NCBI RefSeq assembly: GCF_017086445.1
Contig: NZ_CP070968.1
Span: forward strand, 930,001 to 994,000
Direction of reading: 5' to 3'
Source: Brevundimonas fontaquae
GTDB lineage: Bacteria > Pseudomonadota > Alphaproteobacteria > Caulobacterales > Caulobacteraceae
Length of the DNA stretch: 64,000 nucleotides
The notes under the pieces are model-generated. The model was not told where the DNA came from and made no database searches. It saw only the letters and a list, made by a program, of their open reading frames with translations. The first letter of the stretch is position 1; every line of letters begins with the position of its first letter. Positions 35,078-43,370 of the stretch are shown here, piece after piece. A program made the position numbers and the translations under genes.

Positions 35078-36232
35078 ATGAAGCTCAAACTTCTCGCCTC
35101 CGTTGCCGCCGCCGGACTGTTCGCAGCCGGCGCCGCATCGGCGGAACCCAATGGTTGGTACGGCGCCATCGACGCCGGCTACCACATGATCGACGATATC
35201 AACGCTGAATCGTCCACGACCGGCGCCAACTGGAACTGGGAAGTGAACGACGGCTGGGCGGCGTTCGCTCGCCTCGGCTATCGCTTCAACCCGAACTGGC
35301 GCGTTGAACTGGAAGGCGGTTATCGCTCGGGCGACATCGGCCGCGTTCGCGCCGTGTCGGGCACGCAGGGCCTGTGCAACCTGACCCCGGCGACGGGCGG
35401 CTGCTTCTCGCCCGAAGGCGACATCGAATCCGCCACCCTGATGGCCAACGTCATCTATGACTTCGGTTTCGAATACTGGGGCGTGCGTCCGTTCGTCGGC
35501 CTCGGCGCCGGTGTGAACCGCGTTTCGACCGACACCATCGGCGCTCTGCGCGCCAACCGCAGCGCCACCTTCACCGCCGACGACAGCTCGACCAAGTTTG
35601 CCGCTCAGGCGATCGCCGGTCTGGCCTGGGCCATCAGCGACCGCGCCAACATCGACCTGACCTACCGGTATCTGACGGGCGACGCCAACTTCGCCTCGAC
35701 GACGGTCGGCACCGGTCCTGGCGCCGGGCAGTTCGGCGAATGGGACGGCGACTACGACCAGTCGCACACCGTGACCCTGGGTCTGCGCTACAGCTTCGGT
35801 GCGGAAGACGCTCCCCCGCCCCCGCCGCCCCCGCCGCCCCCGCCGCCGCCGCCTCCTCCGCCCCCGCCGCCTCCGCCGCCGGTCGCTCAGACCCCGGTCG
35901 CTCGCCAGTTCGTCGTCTACTTCGACTGGGATCGCTCGGACCTGACCGCGGAAGCCCGTTCGGTGGTGACGCAGGCCGCCAACTACGCCAAGTCGGGTCG
36001 TCCGACGCGCGTCCTGATCGTCGGCTACACCGACACCTCGGGTTCGGCCGCCTATAACCTGGGTCTGTCCAACCGTCGTTCGCGCACCGTCGCGGACGCC
36101 CTGGTCGCTCAAGGCGTCAACGGCGGCGTGATCGCCCTCGACGGCAAGGGTGAAACCAACCTGGCCAAGCCGACCGCCGACGGCGTGCGCGAACCGCTCA
36201 ACCGCCGCGCGACCATCGACATCAACTTCTAA
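35078..36232 (+). CDS. OmpA-family outer membrane protein with proline linker
   Basis: A 384-residue outer-membrane protein. It has a signal peptide (ending ASA near residue 22), an eight-strand OmpA-like beta-barrel (starting NGWYGAIDAGYHMIDDI), a run of 23 consecutive prolines (DNA 35812-35880), and a C-terminal OmpA peptidoglycan-binding domain. That domain holds FVVYFDWDRSDLTAEA, GYTDTSGSAAYNLGLSNRRS and the family Asp and Arg residues. It ties the outer membrane to the cell wall. The ATG at 35078 has a GAGGAA site. A stress-type promoter and leader stem-loop lie upstream, and a hairpin terminator follows. Confidence 0.95.
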   Translation: MKLKLLASVAAAGLFAAGAASAEPNGWYGAIDAGYHMIDDINAESSTTGANWNWEVNDGWAAFARLGYRFNPNWRVELEGGYRSGDIGRVRAVSGTQGLCNLTPATGGCFSPEGDIESATLMANVIYDFGFEYWGVRPFVGLGAGVNRVSTDTIGALRANRSATFTADDSSTKFAAQAIAGLAWAISDRANIDLTYRYLTGDANFASTTVGTGPGAGQFGEWDGDYDQSHTVTLGLRYSFGAEDAPPPPPPPPPPPPPPPPPPPPPPPVAQTPVARQFVVYFDWDRSDLTAEARSVVTQAANYAKSGRPTRVLIVGYTDTSGSAAYNLGLSNRRSRTVADALVAQGVNGGVIALDGKGETNLAKPTADGVREPLNRRATIDINF

Positions 36233-36307
36233 GACTTTCGGGGAGCTGGTTGGGATCACCCAACCAGCGACCTGCGAAGCATGGAAGTCGTCATCTCAAA
36301 GACATCG

Positions 36308-36340
36308 AGCCGTCGTCGCCCTCCGGGCGGCGGCGGCTTT
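36308..36340 (+). terminator. Probable terminator after the OmpA gene
   Basis: A 14-bp stem (AGCCGTCGTCGCCC with GGGCGGCGGCGGCT, two G-U pairs), a TCC loop and a short T run. A weaker 10-bp hairpin (GCTGGTTGGG/CCCAACCAGC) at 36245-36268 precedes it. The gap 36233-36519 holds these hairpins and nothing else that I can identify. Confidence 0.6.
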
Positions 36341-36519
36341 GATGCTAAAAAACAACGTCGAACGCGCCATGTCTCAAAACCCCAGAACTTTGGCCGATTT
36401 CGATTGATCGCAAAAGGTGGTCGCGACAAAAGAGCGAAGATGCGCTTTGTTGACGAACCCTTCGGTTGTAATGGCCAAGCCGACCCGGTTTATGTGACGT
36501 CATTGGACCGCTGGATGTG

Positions 36520-37881
36520 ATGGTGGACGTGCGTGCGTCTTCTCGAGTTCTGTCGGCGCGTCGTCGTCGGCGCTACCGCTTGCGGGCGGATGGCGTGCGG
36601 CCGGGGGTGTCGCTGCGACTGCGTTCAGCGGCACCTGCTCAGACAACGGTAATCTCTGCATGTCCCGCGACACGACAGGGCGGACGGCACGCGCTACCGG
36701 GTCGCCGCTTCCTGATCGTTTCCGCCCCCTTCGGATCGTTCGGATCCGCACTGGCCTCGGTGCTCGAATCGCGCGGGGCGGCCGTCAACCGCATGATCTT
36801 CAACGCCGGCGATGCGATGAACTGGCGCAGGCCGGGCGGGTTGGTGTTCAAGGACACGGCAAAATCGTGGACCGATGATCTCGCCCGTATCGTCGCGGAT
36901 TTCAGTGACATCATCGTTTTTGGCGAGGCCGGCGCCTACAACCGCGCGGTTCTGGCCGCATCGGAAAGCCTGAAGGCTCGCGTCTGGGTCTTGGAGAACG
37001 GCTATTTCCGTCCTGATTGGATCACCGTCGAACGCAACGGCGTGAACGGCTCAAGCGCCCTGCCACGCTTCCGCGACGGATATCCCGAGCCAGCACCGCA
37101 ATTGCCCGAGCCTGTCGCAGTCGGAAAAATCCTGCCGCACCATGTCGCCAATATCAGCGCCTATCATACGGTGCAGGTGGCGGGAAAAGCGTTCTTCCCA
37201 AACTATACCGCGCCCTATGTGTTCTCCCCGTTGAAGCAGTGCCTGGGCCATGTTCGACGCTACATCAGCCTGGCCTTCCGTCGACCCGAGAATTGCGATG
37301 CCGACATCATCCGGGACAGAGGCGAGTTCTTCATCGCGTGTCTGCAGCGGGAGGGCGATGCGCAGCTGCTGCGCTATTCCCGATACGCCGACAATCGCGC
37401 CTTCCTGACGGCTGTTATCACCAGCTTCGCCGCAAACGCGGCGCCTGAGATGCGGCTTGTGGTCAAGAACCATCCGCTGGATCCTGGCCTGGTCAATCTT
37501 CGCGCGGTCACGATGCGGCTTGCTCAGGAGCATGGGCTGGCGGGACGTGTCGATTTCATCGACGGCGGCAATCTGGCCGCGCTTTGCCGTGCGTCGCGAG
37601 GCATGGTCGTCAACAACTCCAGCGCCGCCTTGTCGGCGCTGGGTTTCCATACGCCGGTCAAGGTTCTGGGAGACGCCTTCTTTGACTTCGAGGGGCTGAC
37701 CGACCAGAAGCCGCTGGACGCTTTCTGGTGCGCGCCGGAGGCTCCCGACAGCGCCTTGTTCACGCGGTTCCGCGCGCATGTAATCGCCCAGAGCCAGGTC
37801 AACGGCAACTATCACGAGCCGCATGCGATCCTGCCTACAGCCAATGGGATTGCGGACGTCCTCGAACGGGCGGCTGACTAG
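36520..37881 (+). CDS. KpsS-like capsular polysaccharide biosynthesis protein
   Basis: A 453-residue protein from the ATG at 36520. The region VLENGYFRPDWITVERNGVNGSSALPR (about residues 155-181) is characteristic of the capsule-synthesis family with KpsS and LipB, now seen as Kdo transferases that prime capsule on a lipid anchor. Further support comes from YFRP and LVVKNHPLDPGLVNLR, and from GMVVNNSSAALSALGFHTPVKVLG near the C-terminus. The first 60 residues are Arg-rich and unlike the family, so translation probably starts later (GTG at 36595 or 36607 are options). It is isolated from other capsule genes. Its DNA is slightly less G+C-rich than its neighbours. Confidence 0.75.
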   Translation: MVDVRASSRVLSARRRRRYRLRADGVRPGVSLRLRSAAPAQTTVISACPATRQGGRHALPGRRFLIVSAPFGSFGSALASVLESRGAAVNRMIFNAGDAMNWRRPGGLVFKDTAKSWTDDLARIVADFSDIIVFGEAGAYNRAVLAASESLKARVWVLENGYFRPDWITVERNGVNGSSALPRFRDGYPEPAPQLPEPVAVGKILPHHVANISAYHTVQVAGKAFFPNYTAPYVFSPLKQCLGHVRRYISLAFRRPENCDADIIRDRGEFFIACLQREGDAQLLRYSRYADNRAFLTAVITSFAANAAPEMRLVVKNHPLDPGLVNLRAVTMRLAQEHGLAGRVDFIDGGNLAALCRASRGMVVNNSSAALSALGFHTPVKVLGDAFFDFEGLTDQKPLDAFWCAPEAPDSALFTRFRAHVIAQSQVNGNYHEPHAILPTANGIADVLERAAD

Positions 37882-37923
37882 CGCTAGTCCTGCGCAGTGT
37901 GGCGCCGACACCACCCTCTGGCG

Positions 37924-37952
37924 CTGTCATATTGCTGTTACATAACTGTCGT
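37924..37952 (+). promoter_or_regulatory. Three-repeat Pho box before the TonB receptor
   Basis: Three 7-base direct repeats, CTGTCAT at 37924, CTGTTAC at 37935 and CTGTCGT at 37946, are separated by A/T-rich 4-base spacers, giving an 11-base period. This is the layout of PhoB-binding Pho boxes. It lies 102 bases before the receptor start. Confidence 0.75.
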
Positions 37953-37998
37953 CCAAGATTTCAACATGCGCCCTAGAGGGGGCTGGATTGCGACAGGC

Positions 37999-38039
37999 GA
38001 TGGACGTCTGCCGCCAAAAGGCCATTGGCGCCGTCCATC
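37999..38039 (+). other. Stem-loop in the TonB receptor leader
   Basis: GATGGACG (37999-38006) pairs with CGTCCATC (38032-38039), and CGCCA with TGGCG inside. It ends 14 bases before the start codon and could affect translation; no U-tract is present. Confidence 0.5.
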
Positions 38040-38053
38040 TGGGGATAGATGTA

Positions 38054-40414
38054 ATGATTTCTCGCAAAAGCCTGATCTGGGCGACCACCGCCCTCGCCGG
38101 CTCGCTGGCCTTCGCCGGCGCCGCCTCCGCGCAATCGACCGGCACGGAAGCGACCGAACTGGACCAAGTCGTTGTCACCGGCCAGCGTGGACCGCGCTCG
38201 ATCGACGGCGCGATCGTCGCGGAGACGGTGGCGAAGTCGCGGGCCTCGATCACCGAAGAGTACATCTCGACCCAGGCGCCGGGACAGACGATCCTGAACT
38301 CGATCAATCTGCTGCCGGGCGTGAACTTCACCAACAATGACGCCTTCGGTTCTTCGGGCGGCGATCTGACGATCCGCGGCTTCGACTCGGCGCGTATCTC
38401 TCTTACGCAGGACGGCGTTCCGCTGAACGACACCGGCAACTACGCCATCTATTCCAACCAGCAGCTGGACCCGGAACTGATCAGCCGGGCCACCGTCAAC
38501 CTTGGAACCACCGACGTCGATAGCCCGACCGCTTCGGCGACCGGTGGTACGGTCAACTATTCCACGCGCCGTCCGGAGCAGGAGTTCGGCGTCATCCTGC
38601 AGCCTTCGATCGGGGAGACCGGCTACCGCCGCTTCTTCGGCCTGGTCGACACCGGCGCCTTCGGCCCCTGGGGCACGACCGCCTGGTTCTCGGCTTCGAA
38701 GACCGCATATGACCACTTCATCGGCGCCGGCGGCGTCGACAAAACCCAATACAACGCGCGCATCTATCAGCCGCTCGGCGACAACGGCGACTTCCTCTCG
38801 CTGACCGCCAACTACAACGAAAACCGTAACAGCTTCATCGCTCGCAAAACGCTCGCTCAGTTTAATGCCGGGACGGCCTACGAGTCGGGCAATACGCTTC
38901 CGTCCGCTCTGACGAACATCAACCCCTCGAACACGGGCAACATCCGTGGCGCTTCGCGCTTCACTCTGCGCGACAATCTGGTCCTGACCATCGACCCGTC
39001 CTTCCAGTACGTCCTGGCGCACGGCGGCGGCACTCAGACCATGAGCGAAACCGACCCGCAACTGATCGGAAACTCCACCGCAGCCGGCGTCGATCTGAAT
39101 CGCGACGGCGTGATCAATGGCGCCACGCGGGTCACCCTGTTCCGCCCCAACATCACCAACACCCACCGTTACGCTCTGACCAGCTCGCTGATCTGGGACA
39201 TCAACGACGACAACCGCCTGCGCCTCGCCTACACCTACGACAATGGTCGTCACCGTCAGACGGGCCAGTTCGGATACATCGACGCTAACGGCAAGCCGGA
39301 AGATCCCTTCGCCGGCCGTAACGGAACGCCGATCAATCTGCCGGACGGCACCATTCTGCGCCGCCGCGATCGCCTGTCCTACGCCAAGCTGAACCAGATC
39401 GCCGCCGAATACCGCGGCAACTTCTTCAACGACGCGATCAGCCTGGACCTGGGCGTTCGTGCGCCGTACTTCGACCGCGAACTGACCAACTACTGCTACC
39501 AGCGCGACACCTTTAACGCCTACTGCACCACCCAGGTGGGCACGCCGGTCGCCGGAACGGACCTCGTCACGTTCCCGGCGTCGTCGATGAACAGCAGTGC
39601 GGCGAATCGCTACGGCAAGCCGCGTTCGTTCGAGAAGAAGTATGACGCTGTTCTGCCGAACGGTGGCGTGACCTGGCGCTTCGCCGACCACAACTCGGTC
39701 TATGCCAGCTACGCCGAAGGCTTCTCCGCGCCGCGTACCGACGACCTCTACGATGTGGTCGATGTGAACCCGGAACCGGAACGTACCAAGTCCTACGACC
39801 TCGGCTACCGCTATCAAGCCGCCGGCTTGATCGGCTCGATCGCCGCCTGGAAGACGGATTACTCCAACCGCATCGTCCGCACCTTCGACGAAGCCGCCGG
39901 CCTGTTCCTGACCCGCAACGTGGGCGACGTGACGCTTCAAGGCTTCGACGGCCAACTGGGCTGGTCGCCGTTCGACAAGTTCAACATCACCGGCTCCGTG
40001 ACCTATACGGACAGCGAAGTGAAGAACAACCTGCCTAACGGCGTGGTGAACGGGGTTCCGGTCTTCATCCAGACCGCCGGCAACCGACTGGTGGAAACGC
40101 CGGAGTGGCAATACGGCATGCGGGTCGCCTACTCGGTCGGTCCGTTCGACCTGGGCCTGCAGGGCAAATATGTTGGCGAGCGGTTCTCCAACGACATCAA
40201 CACCGAAGTCGCGCCGGATTACACGACGTTTGATCTCGACGTTCGTTACAACCTGGCCAGCCTCGGCAATGGCGGTTCGTATATCCAGTTCAACGTGATC
40301 AATCTGTTCGACGAAGAATACCTCGCGGACATCTCGACCTCGACCACCGGTTCGGCCAGCTATCAGCTGGGCGCCCCCCGCACGGCGATGGTCACCCTGC
40401 GCGCTTCCTTCTAA
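38054..40414 (+). CDS. TonB-dependent outer membrane receptor
   Basis: A 786-residue TonB-dependent receptor. The signal peptide ends near residue 30 (AGAASAQ). The TonB-box region is ATELDQVVVTGQ, followed by a plug domain (ILNSINLLPGVNFTNNDAFGSSGGDLTIRGFDSARISLTQDGVPLND) and a 22-strand barrel ending in an aromatic residue (TLRASF). The substrate cannot be told from sequence. The Pho box upstream suggests induction by phosphate limitation, so a phosphate ester or another phosphorus source is a reasonable guess. The ATG at 38054 begins the signal peptide. Confidence 0.93.
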   Translation: MISRKSLIWATTALAGSLAFAGAASAQSTGTEATELDQVVVTGQRGPRSIDGAIVAETVAKSRASITEEYISTQAPGQTILNSINLLPGVNFTNNDAFGSSGGDLTIRGFDSARISLTQDGVPLNDTGNYAIYSNQQLDPELISRATVNLGTTDVDSPTASATGGTVNYSTRRPEQEFGVILQPSIGETGYRRFFGLVDTGAFGPWGTTAWFSASKTAYDHFIGAGGVDKTQYNARIYQPLGDNGDFLSLTANYNENRNSFIARKTLAQFNAGTAYESGNTLPSALTNINPSNTGNIRGASRFTLRDNLVLTIDPSFQYVLAHGGGTQTMSETDPQLIGNSTAAGVDLNRDGVINGATRVTLFRPNITNTHRYALTSSLIWDINDDNRLRLAYTYDNGRHRQTGQFGYIDANGKPEDPFAGRNGTPINLPDGTILRRRDRLSYAKLNQIAAEYRGNFFNDAISLDLGVRAPYFDRELTNYCYQRDTFNAYCTTQVGTPVAGTDLVTFPASSMNSSAANRYGKPRSFEKKYDAVLPNGGVTWRFADHNSVYASYAEGFSAPRTDDLYDVVDVNPEPERTKSYDLGYRYQAAGLIGSIAAWKTDYSNRIVRTFDEAAGLFLTRNVGDVTLQGFDGQLGWSPFDKFNITGSVTYTDSEVKNNLPNGVVNGVPVFIQTAGNRLVETPEWQYGMRVAYSVGPFDLGLQGKYVGERFSNDINTEVAPDYTTFDLDVRYNLASLGNGGSYIQFNVINLFDEEYLADISTSTTGSASYQLGAPRTAMVTLRASF

Positions 40415-40437
40415 GGCTCAGCCAGACTGAAATGACG

Positions 40438-40468
40438 AAGGGCGGTCCGTTCGCGGGCCGCCCTTTTT
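40438..40468 (+). terminator. Rho-independent terminator of the TonB receptor gene
   Basis: A 12-bp stem (AAGGGCGGTCCG/CGGGCCGCCCTT) with a TTCG loop followed by five T residues, 23 bases after the receptor stop. Confidence 0.9.
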
Positions 40469-40546
40469 CGTGGCTGACGTTGAAGTCGGGGGCGCTTGGG
40501 GCCATATGGCGCGGCTCCGAGTTCGGCCCTTCTTGAGGACGCCCGC

Positions 40547-41566
40547 ATGACCGATCCGACTGCTGCCGCCATCCCCGCAGAATGGGCGCCGCACCGCGCC
40601 ATGTGGGTGGGTTGGCCCAGCCATGCGGAATATTGGTTCGAGGCGCTGGAGCAGGCGCAGGACGAGGTCGAGGGTCTGGTGCGGGCTCTGGCCGGACCGG
40701 GTCGCGAGAAGGTCAAGCTGATGGTCGGCAAGGCCGAGGTCTTGGCCGACGCCCAGGCGCGCTTTGCGGGCGTGGCGAATGTCGAGGTCGTGCCCGGCGA
40801 GTTCGGAGACGTCTGGCTGCGCGACACCGGACCAATCTTCGGCGCGGGATCCAAGACGGCCGCCGCGTTCAAGTTCAACGGCTGGGGCGGCAAATACGAC
40901 ATGCCAGGAGACGACCTGGTGGCGGGCCAGATCGGCCGACATGCGGGCGTGGACCTGACCTGGAACGACTTTGTCATGGAGGGCGGGTCGCTGGATCACG
41001 ACGGGGAGGGGACCGTCCTGACCACGCGCCAATGCCTGCTGAACCCGAACCGCAATCCGGCCTGGAACCAGGATGAGGCCGTCGCGGCGGGGGCGCTGGA
41101 AACGGCGGTCGGCGCCAAGGTGGTGGTGTGGCTGGGCGACGGTCTGCTGAACGATCACACCGACGGGCACGTCGATAACCTGGCGCGGTTCGTCGCGCCG
41201 GGCGTGGTCGCCTGCCCGGTCGCCTGGGGGACGAACGACGTCAACGCCGACGTCTATGACGCGACGGCGCGCGATCTGGCCGCCGTGACCGATGCGGCGG
41301 GCCGTCGGCTGAAGGTCGTGCGCATCCCGTCTCCGGGGCTGGTGCTGGACGAGGACGAACGCCCGATCCCGGCCAGTCACATGAACTTCCTGATCGCCAA
41401 CGGCGCGGTGATCGTTCCCACCTATGGCGATGCGCGTGCGTCCGACATGGCCTGTCAGGCGTTGAAGGACGCCTTCCCCGATCGCGAGATCATTCCGCTG
41501 CCGTCCAACGCCATCCTGACCGGCGGCGGCTCGTTCCACTGCATCTCCCAGCAGGAGCCCGCATGA
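40547..41566 (+). CDS. aguA: Agmatine deiminase
   Basis: AguA hydrolyses agmatine to N-carbamoylputrescine and ammonia. The 339-residue guanidino-group-modifying enzyme has GDVWLRDTGPIF, FNGWGGKYDMPGDD, NDFVMEGGSLDHDGEG, LNDHTDGHVDNLARF with the catalytic His, and the nucleophile Cys in GGGSFHCISQQ near the C-terminus. The ATG at 40547 follows a GAGG site. The stop overlaps aguB by four bases, and the two enzymes together turn agmatine into putrescine. Confidence 0.96.
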   Translation: MTDPTAAAIPAEWAPHRAMWVGWPSHAEYWFEALEQAQDEVEGLVRALAGPGREKVKLMVGKAEVLADAQARFAGVANVEVVPGEFGDVWLRDTGPIFGAGSKTAAAFKFNGWGGKYDMPGDDLVAGQIGRHAGVDLTWNDFVMEGGSLDHDGEGTVLTTRQCLLNPNRNPAWNQDEAVAAGALETAVGAKVVVWLGDGLLNDHTDGHVDNLARFVAPGVVACPVAWGTNDVNADVYDATARDLAAVTDAAGRRLKVVRIPSPGLVLDEDERPIPASHMNFLIANGAVIVPTYGDARASDMACQALKDAFPDREIIPLPSNAILTGGGSFHCISQQEPA

Positions 41567-42426
41567 GCCGCAACATCACCGTCGCCGGCATCCAGACCTC
41601 GTATGGCGAGGACATGCAGGCGAACATCTACAAGACCATCGCCTTCGTGCGCGAGGCGGCGGGGCGGGGCGCGCAGGTGATCCTGCCGTCGGAGCTGTTC
41701 CAGGGGCCGTATTTCTGCGTCTCACAGGAAGAGCACTGGTTCGCCCACGCCTATGAGTGGCGCGAGCATCCGTGTGTTGTGGCCATGGCGCCGGTGGCCA
41801 AGGACCTGGGCGTCGCCATTCCCGTCTCGATCTTCGAGAAGGACGGGCCGCAATATTACAACTCGCTGGTCATGCTGGACGCCGACGGCGAGGCCTTGGG
41901 CGTCTATCGCAAGAGCCATATCCCCGACGGCCCCGGCTATCAGGAAAAATACTATTTCCGGCCGGGCGACACGGGCTTCAAGGTCTGGAAGACGCGCTTC
42001 GGCAAGGTCGGGGTCGGCATCTGCTGGGACCAGTGGTTCCCGGAAGCGGCGCGGGCGATGATGCTGAAGGGCGCCGATGTCCTGATGTACCCGACCGCCA
42101 TCGGCACCGAGCCGCATGATGCGACCCTGCACACGGCCGAGCCCTGGCGGCGGGCCATGCAGGGACACGCGGTGTCCAACGCCGTGCCGGTCGTCGGCGC
42201 CAACCGGATCGGTCATGAGCGCGTGACCGAGGTCGGCCAGACCTTCTACGGCCATTCCTTCATCGCCGATCAGCAGGGCGAACTGGTCGAGCAACTGGAC
42301 GCCGAGGAGGAGGGGGTGTTGGTGCACCGCTTCGATCTGGACGAGCTGGACAAATACCGCGCGGCCTGGGGCTTCTTCCGCGATCGCCGGACGGACCTGT
42401 ATGGGGCGCTGACGGGGGGCCGCTGA
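41563..42426 (+). CDS. aguB: N-carbamoylputrescine amidase
   Basis: AguB releases carbon dioxide and ammonia from N-carbamoylputrescine to give putrescine. The 287-residue nitrilase-fold protein has the catalytic triad Glu in ILPSELFQGPYF, Lys in VYRKSHIPDGPGY, and Cys in GVGICWDQWFPEAAR. The start overlaps aguA (ATGA), so the pathway enzymes are coupled. A palindromic repeat block follows. Confidence 0.96.
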   Translation: MSRNITVAGIQTSYGEDMQANIYKTIAFVREAAGRGAQVILPSELFQGPYFCVSQEEHWFAHAYEWREHPCVVAMAPVAKDLGVAIPVSIFEKDGPQYYNSLVMLDADGEALGVYRKSHIPDGPGYQEKYYFRPGDTGFKVWKTRFGKVGVGICWDQWFPEAARAMMLKGADVLMYPTAIGTEPHDATLHTAEPWRRAMQGHAVSNAVPVVGANRIGHERVTEVGQTFYGHSFIADQQGELVEQLDAEEEGVLVHRFDLDELDKYRAAWGFFRDRRTDLYGALTGGR

Positions 42427-42431
42427 CACAA

Positions 42432-42576
42432 TCCTCCCCTGCGTCAGCGGGGGAGGGGGACCATGCGCAGCATGGTGGAGGGGGCGGAGCGCGCAAGGTG
42501 CGAGCCGTTCGAAACGAAGATGCGTTCGCCCCCTCCACCGCTTCGCGGTCCCCCTCCCCCGTGAACGGGAGAGGAT
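42432..42576. repeat. Intergenic palindromic repeat, related to 32515-32663
   Basis: Between aguB and a convergent hydrolase gene lie about 145 bases with a CTCCCC/GGGGGAG hairpin, an ACCATGC-GCA-GCATGGT hairpin, and a second half with CCACCGC-TTC-GCGGTCC. The GGAGGGGG and CCCCCTCC arms are complementary over the whole block. It shares the GGGGGACC...GGTGGAGGGG frame with the block at 32515. Confidence 0.75.
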
Positions 42577-43317
42577 CTAGGTTCGCATCGCCTCGACCGC
42601 CGCGACCAGTCGGTCGAGGTCCGCCGGCGACGAAAGCCGGTGATCGCCCCCCTCGATCAGGTCCAGGCGCACGTCGCCGCCCGTCAGACGTTCGACCAGT
42701 TCGACCTGATGTCGCCACGGCACGACGTCGTCGGCGCGACCTTGCAGGACATGAACCGGGGCGGCGATCTCGATCACGCCGTCCAGCAGCAGCCATTTGC
42801 GCGCTTCCTCGAACATGCGCCGCGTCAGGACATATTCGCCCAGACCCTCCTCGACGATCAGGGTTTCGCCCTCGCGCAGGATGGCCTGACGCTCGTGGTC
42901 CGCCAGGCCGGGCCACATCAGCCGCTCGGTGAAGTCCTGGGCCGGATTGACCAGAACCAGGCCCTTGATCCGATCCGGCCGCGCCAGGGTCGCCAGCAGC
43001 GAGACCCAGCCGCCCATCGAGGAGCCGACCGGAATGACCGGGCCGGAAAGACTGTCGATCAGGGCGACGGCGTCCTCGCGCCAGCGGCCGATGGTGGCCT
43101 GTCTCCAGTCGCCGGTGGACTGGCCATGGGCGAAATGGTCGTAGCGGACGAAGTTCCAGCCGCGTTCGCGCGCGGCGACGTCCAGGGCCAGGGCCTTGGT
43201 CCCCTCCATGTCCGAACGAAAGCCGCCGACCCAGATCACGGTCGGGCCGTCGCCGTCGAGGCGTTTGAAGGCCAGGGTTTCGCCATCGGGGCGGGGCAGG
43301 TGCTGGATGTCGGTCAT
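42577..43317 (-). CDS. Alpha/beta hydrolase
   Basis: A 246-residue cytoplasmic serine hydrolase. The nucleophile elbow is PVGSSMGGWVSL, the Asp lies in VLQGRADDVVPW and the His in EGGDHRLSS. The architecture and the WVGGFRSDMEGTKALAL start resemble the ABHD10-like acyl-thioesterase / depalmitoylase group. The substrate is unknown. The ATG at 43317 was chosen over upstream codons because those overlap the start of the divergent glycosyltransferase gene. Confidence 0.8.
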   Translation of the reverse strand: MTDIQHLPRPDGETLAFKRLDGDGPTVIWVGGFRSDMEGTKALALDVAARERGWNFVRYDHFAHGQSTGDWRQATIGRWREDAVALIDSLSGPVIPVGSSMGGWVSLLATLARPDRIKGLVLVNPAQDFTERLMWPGLADHERQAILREGETLIVEEGLGEYVLTRRMFEEARKWLLLDGVIEIAAPVHVLQGRADDVVPWRHQVELVERLTGGDVRLDLIEGGDHRLSSPADLDRLVAAVEAMRT

Positions 43318-43370
43318 GGCGCCGTTCTGCCCGGACTTTCCGCCGTCGTCACCCTTGACCGCGACGCGCG

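Noticed and set aside
36281..36520. Short plus-strand frame between ompA and the KpsS-like gene
   Set aside because: It runs through the ompA terminator hairpin, and its basic low-complexity sequence lacks a ribosome site.
36660..36878. Alternative ATG in another frame inside the KpsS-like gene, suggesting a frameshift
   Set aside because: The family motifs are all in the annotated frame, and the other frame gives an Arg-rich product. I see no need for a frameshift.
37973..40111. Minus-strand open frame of about 710 codons opposite the TonB receptor
   Set aside because: The receptor has signal peptide, plug and barrel motifs; the antisense product has no recognisable fold.
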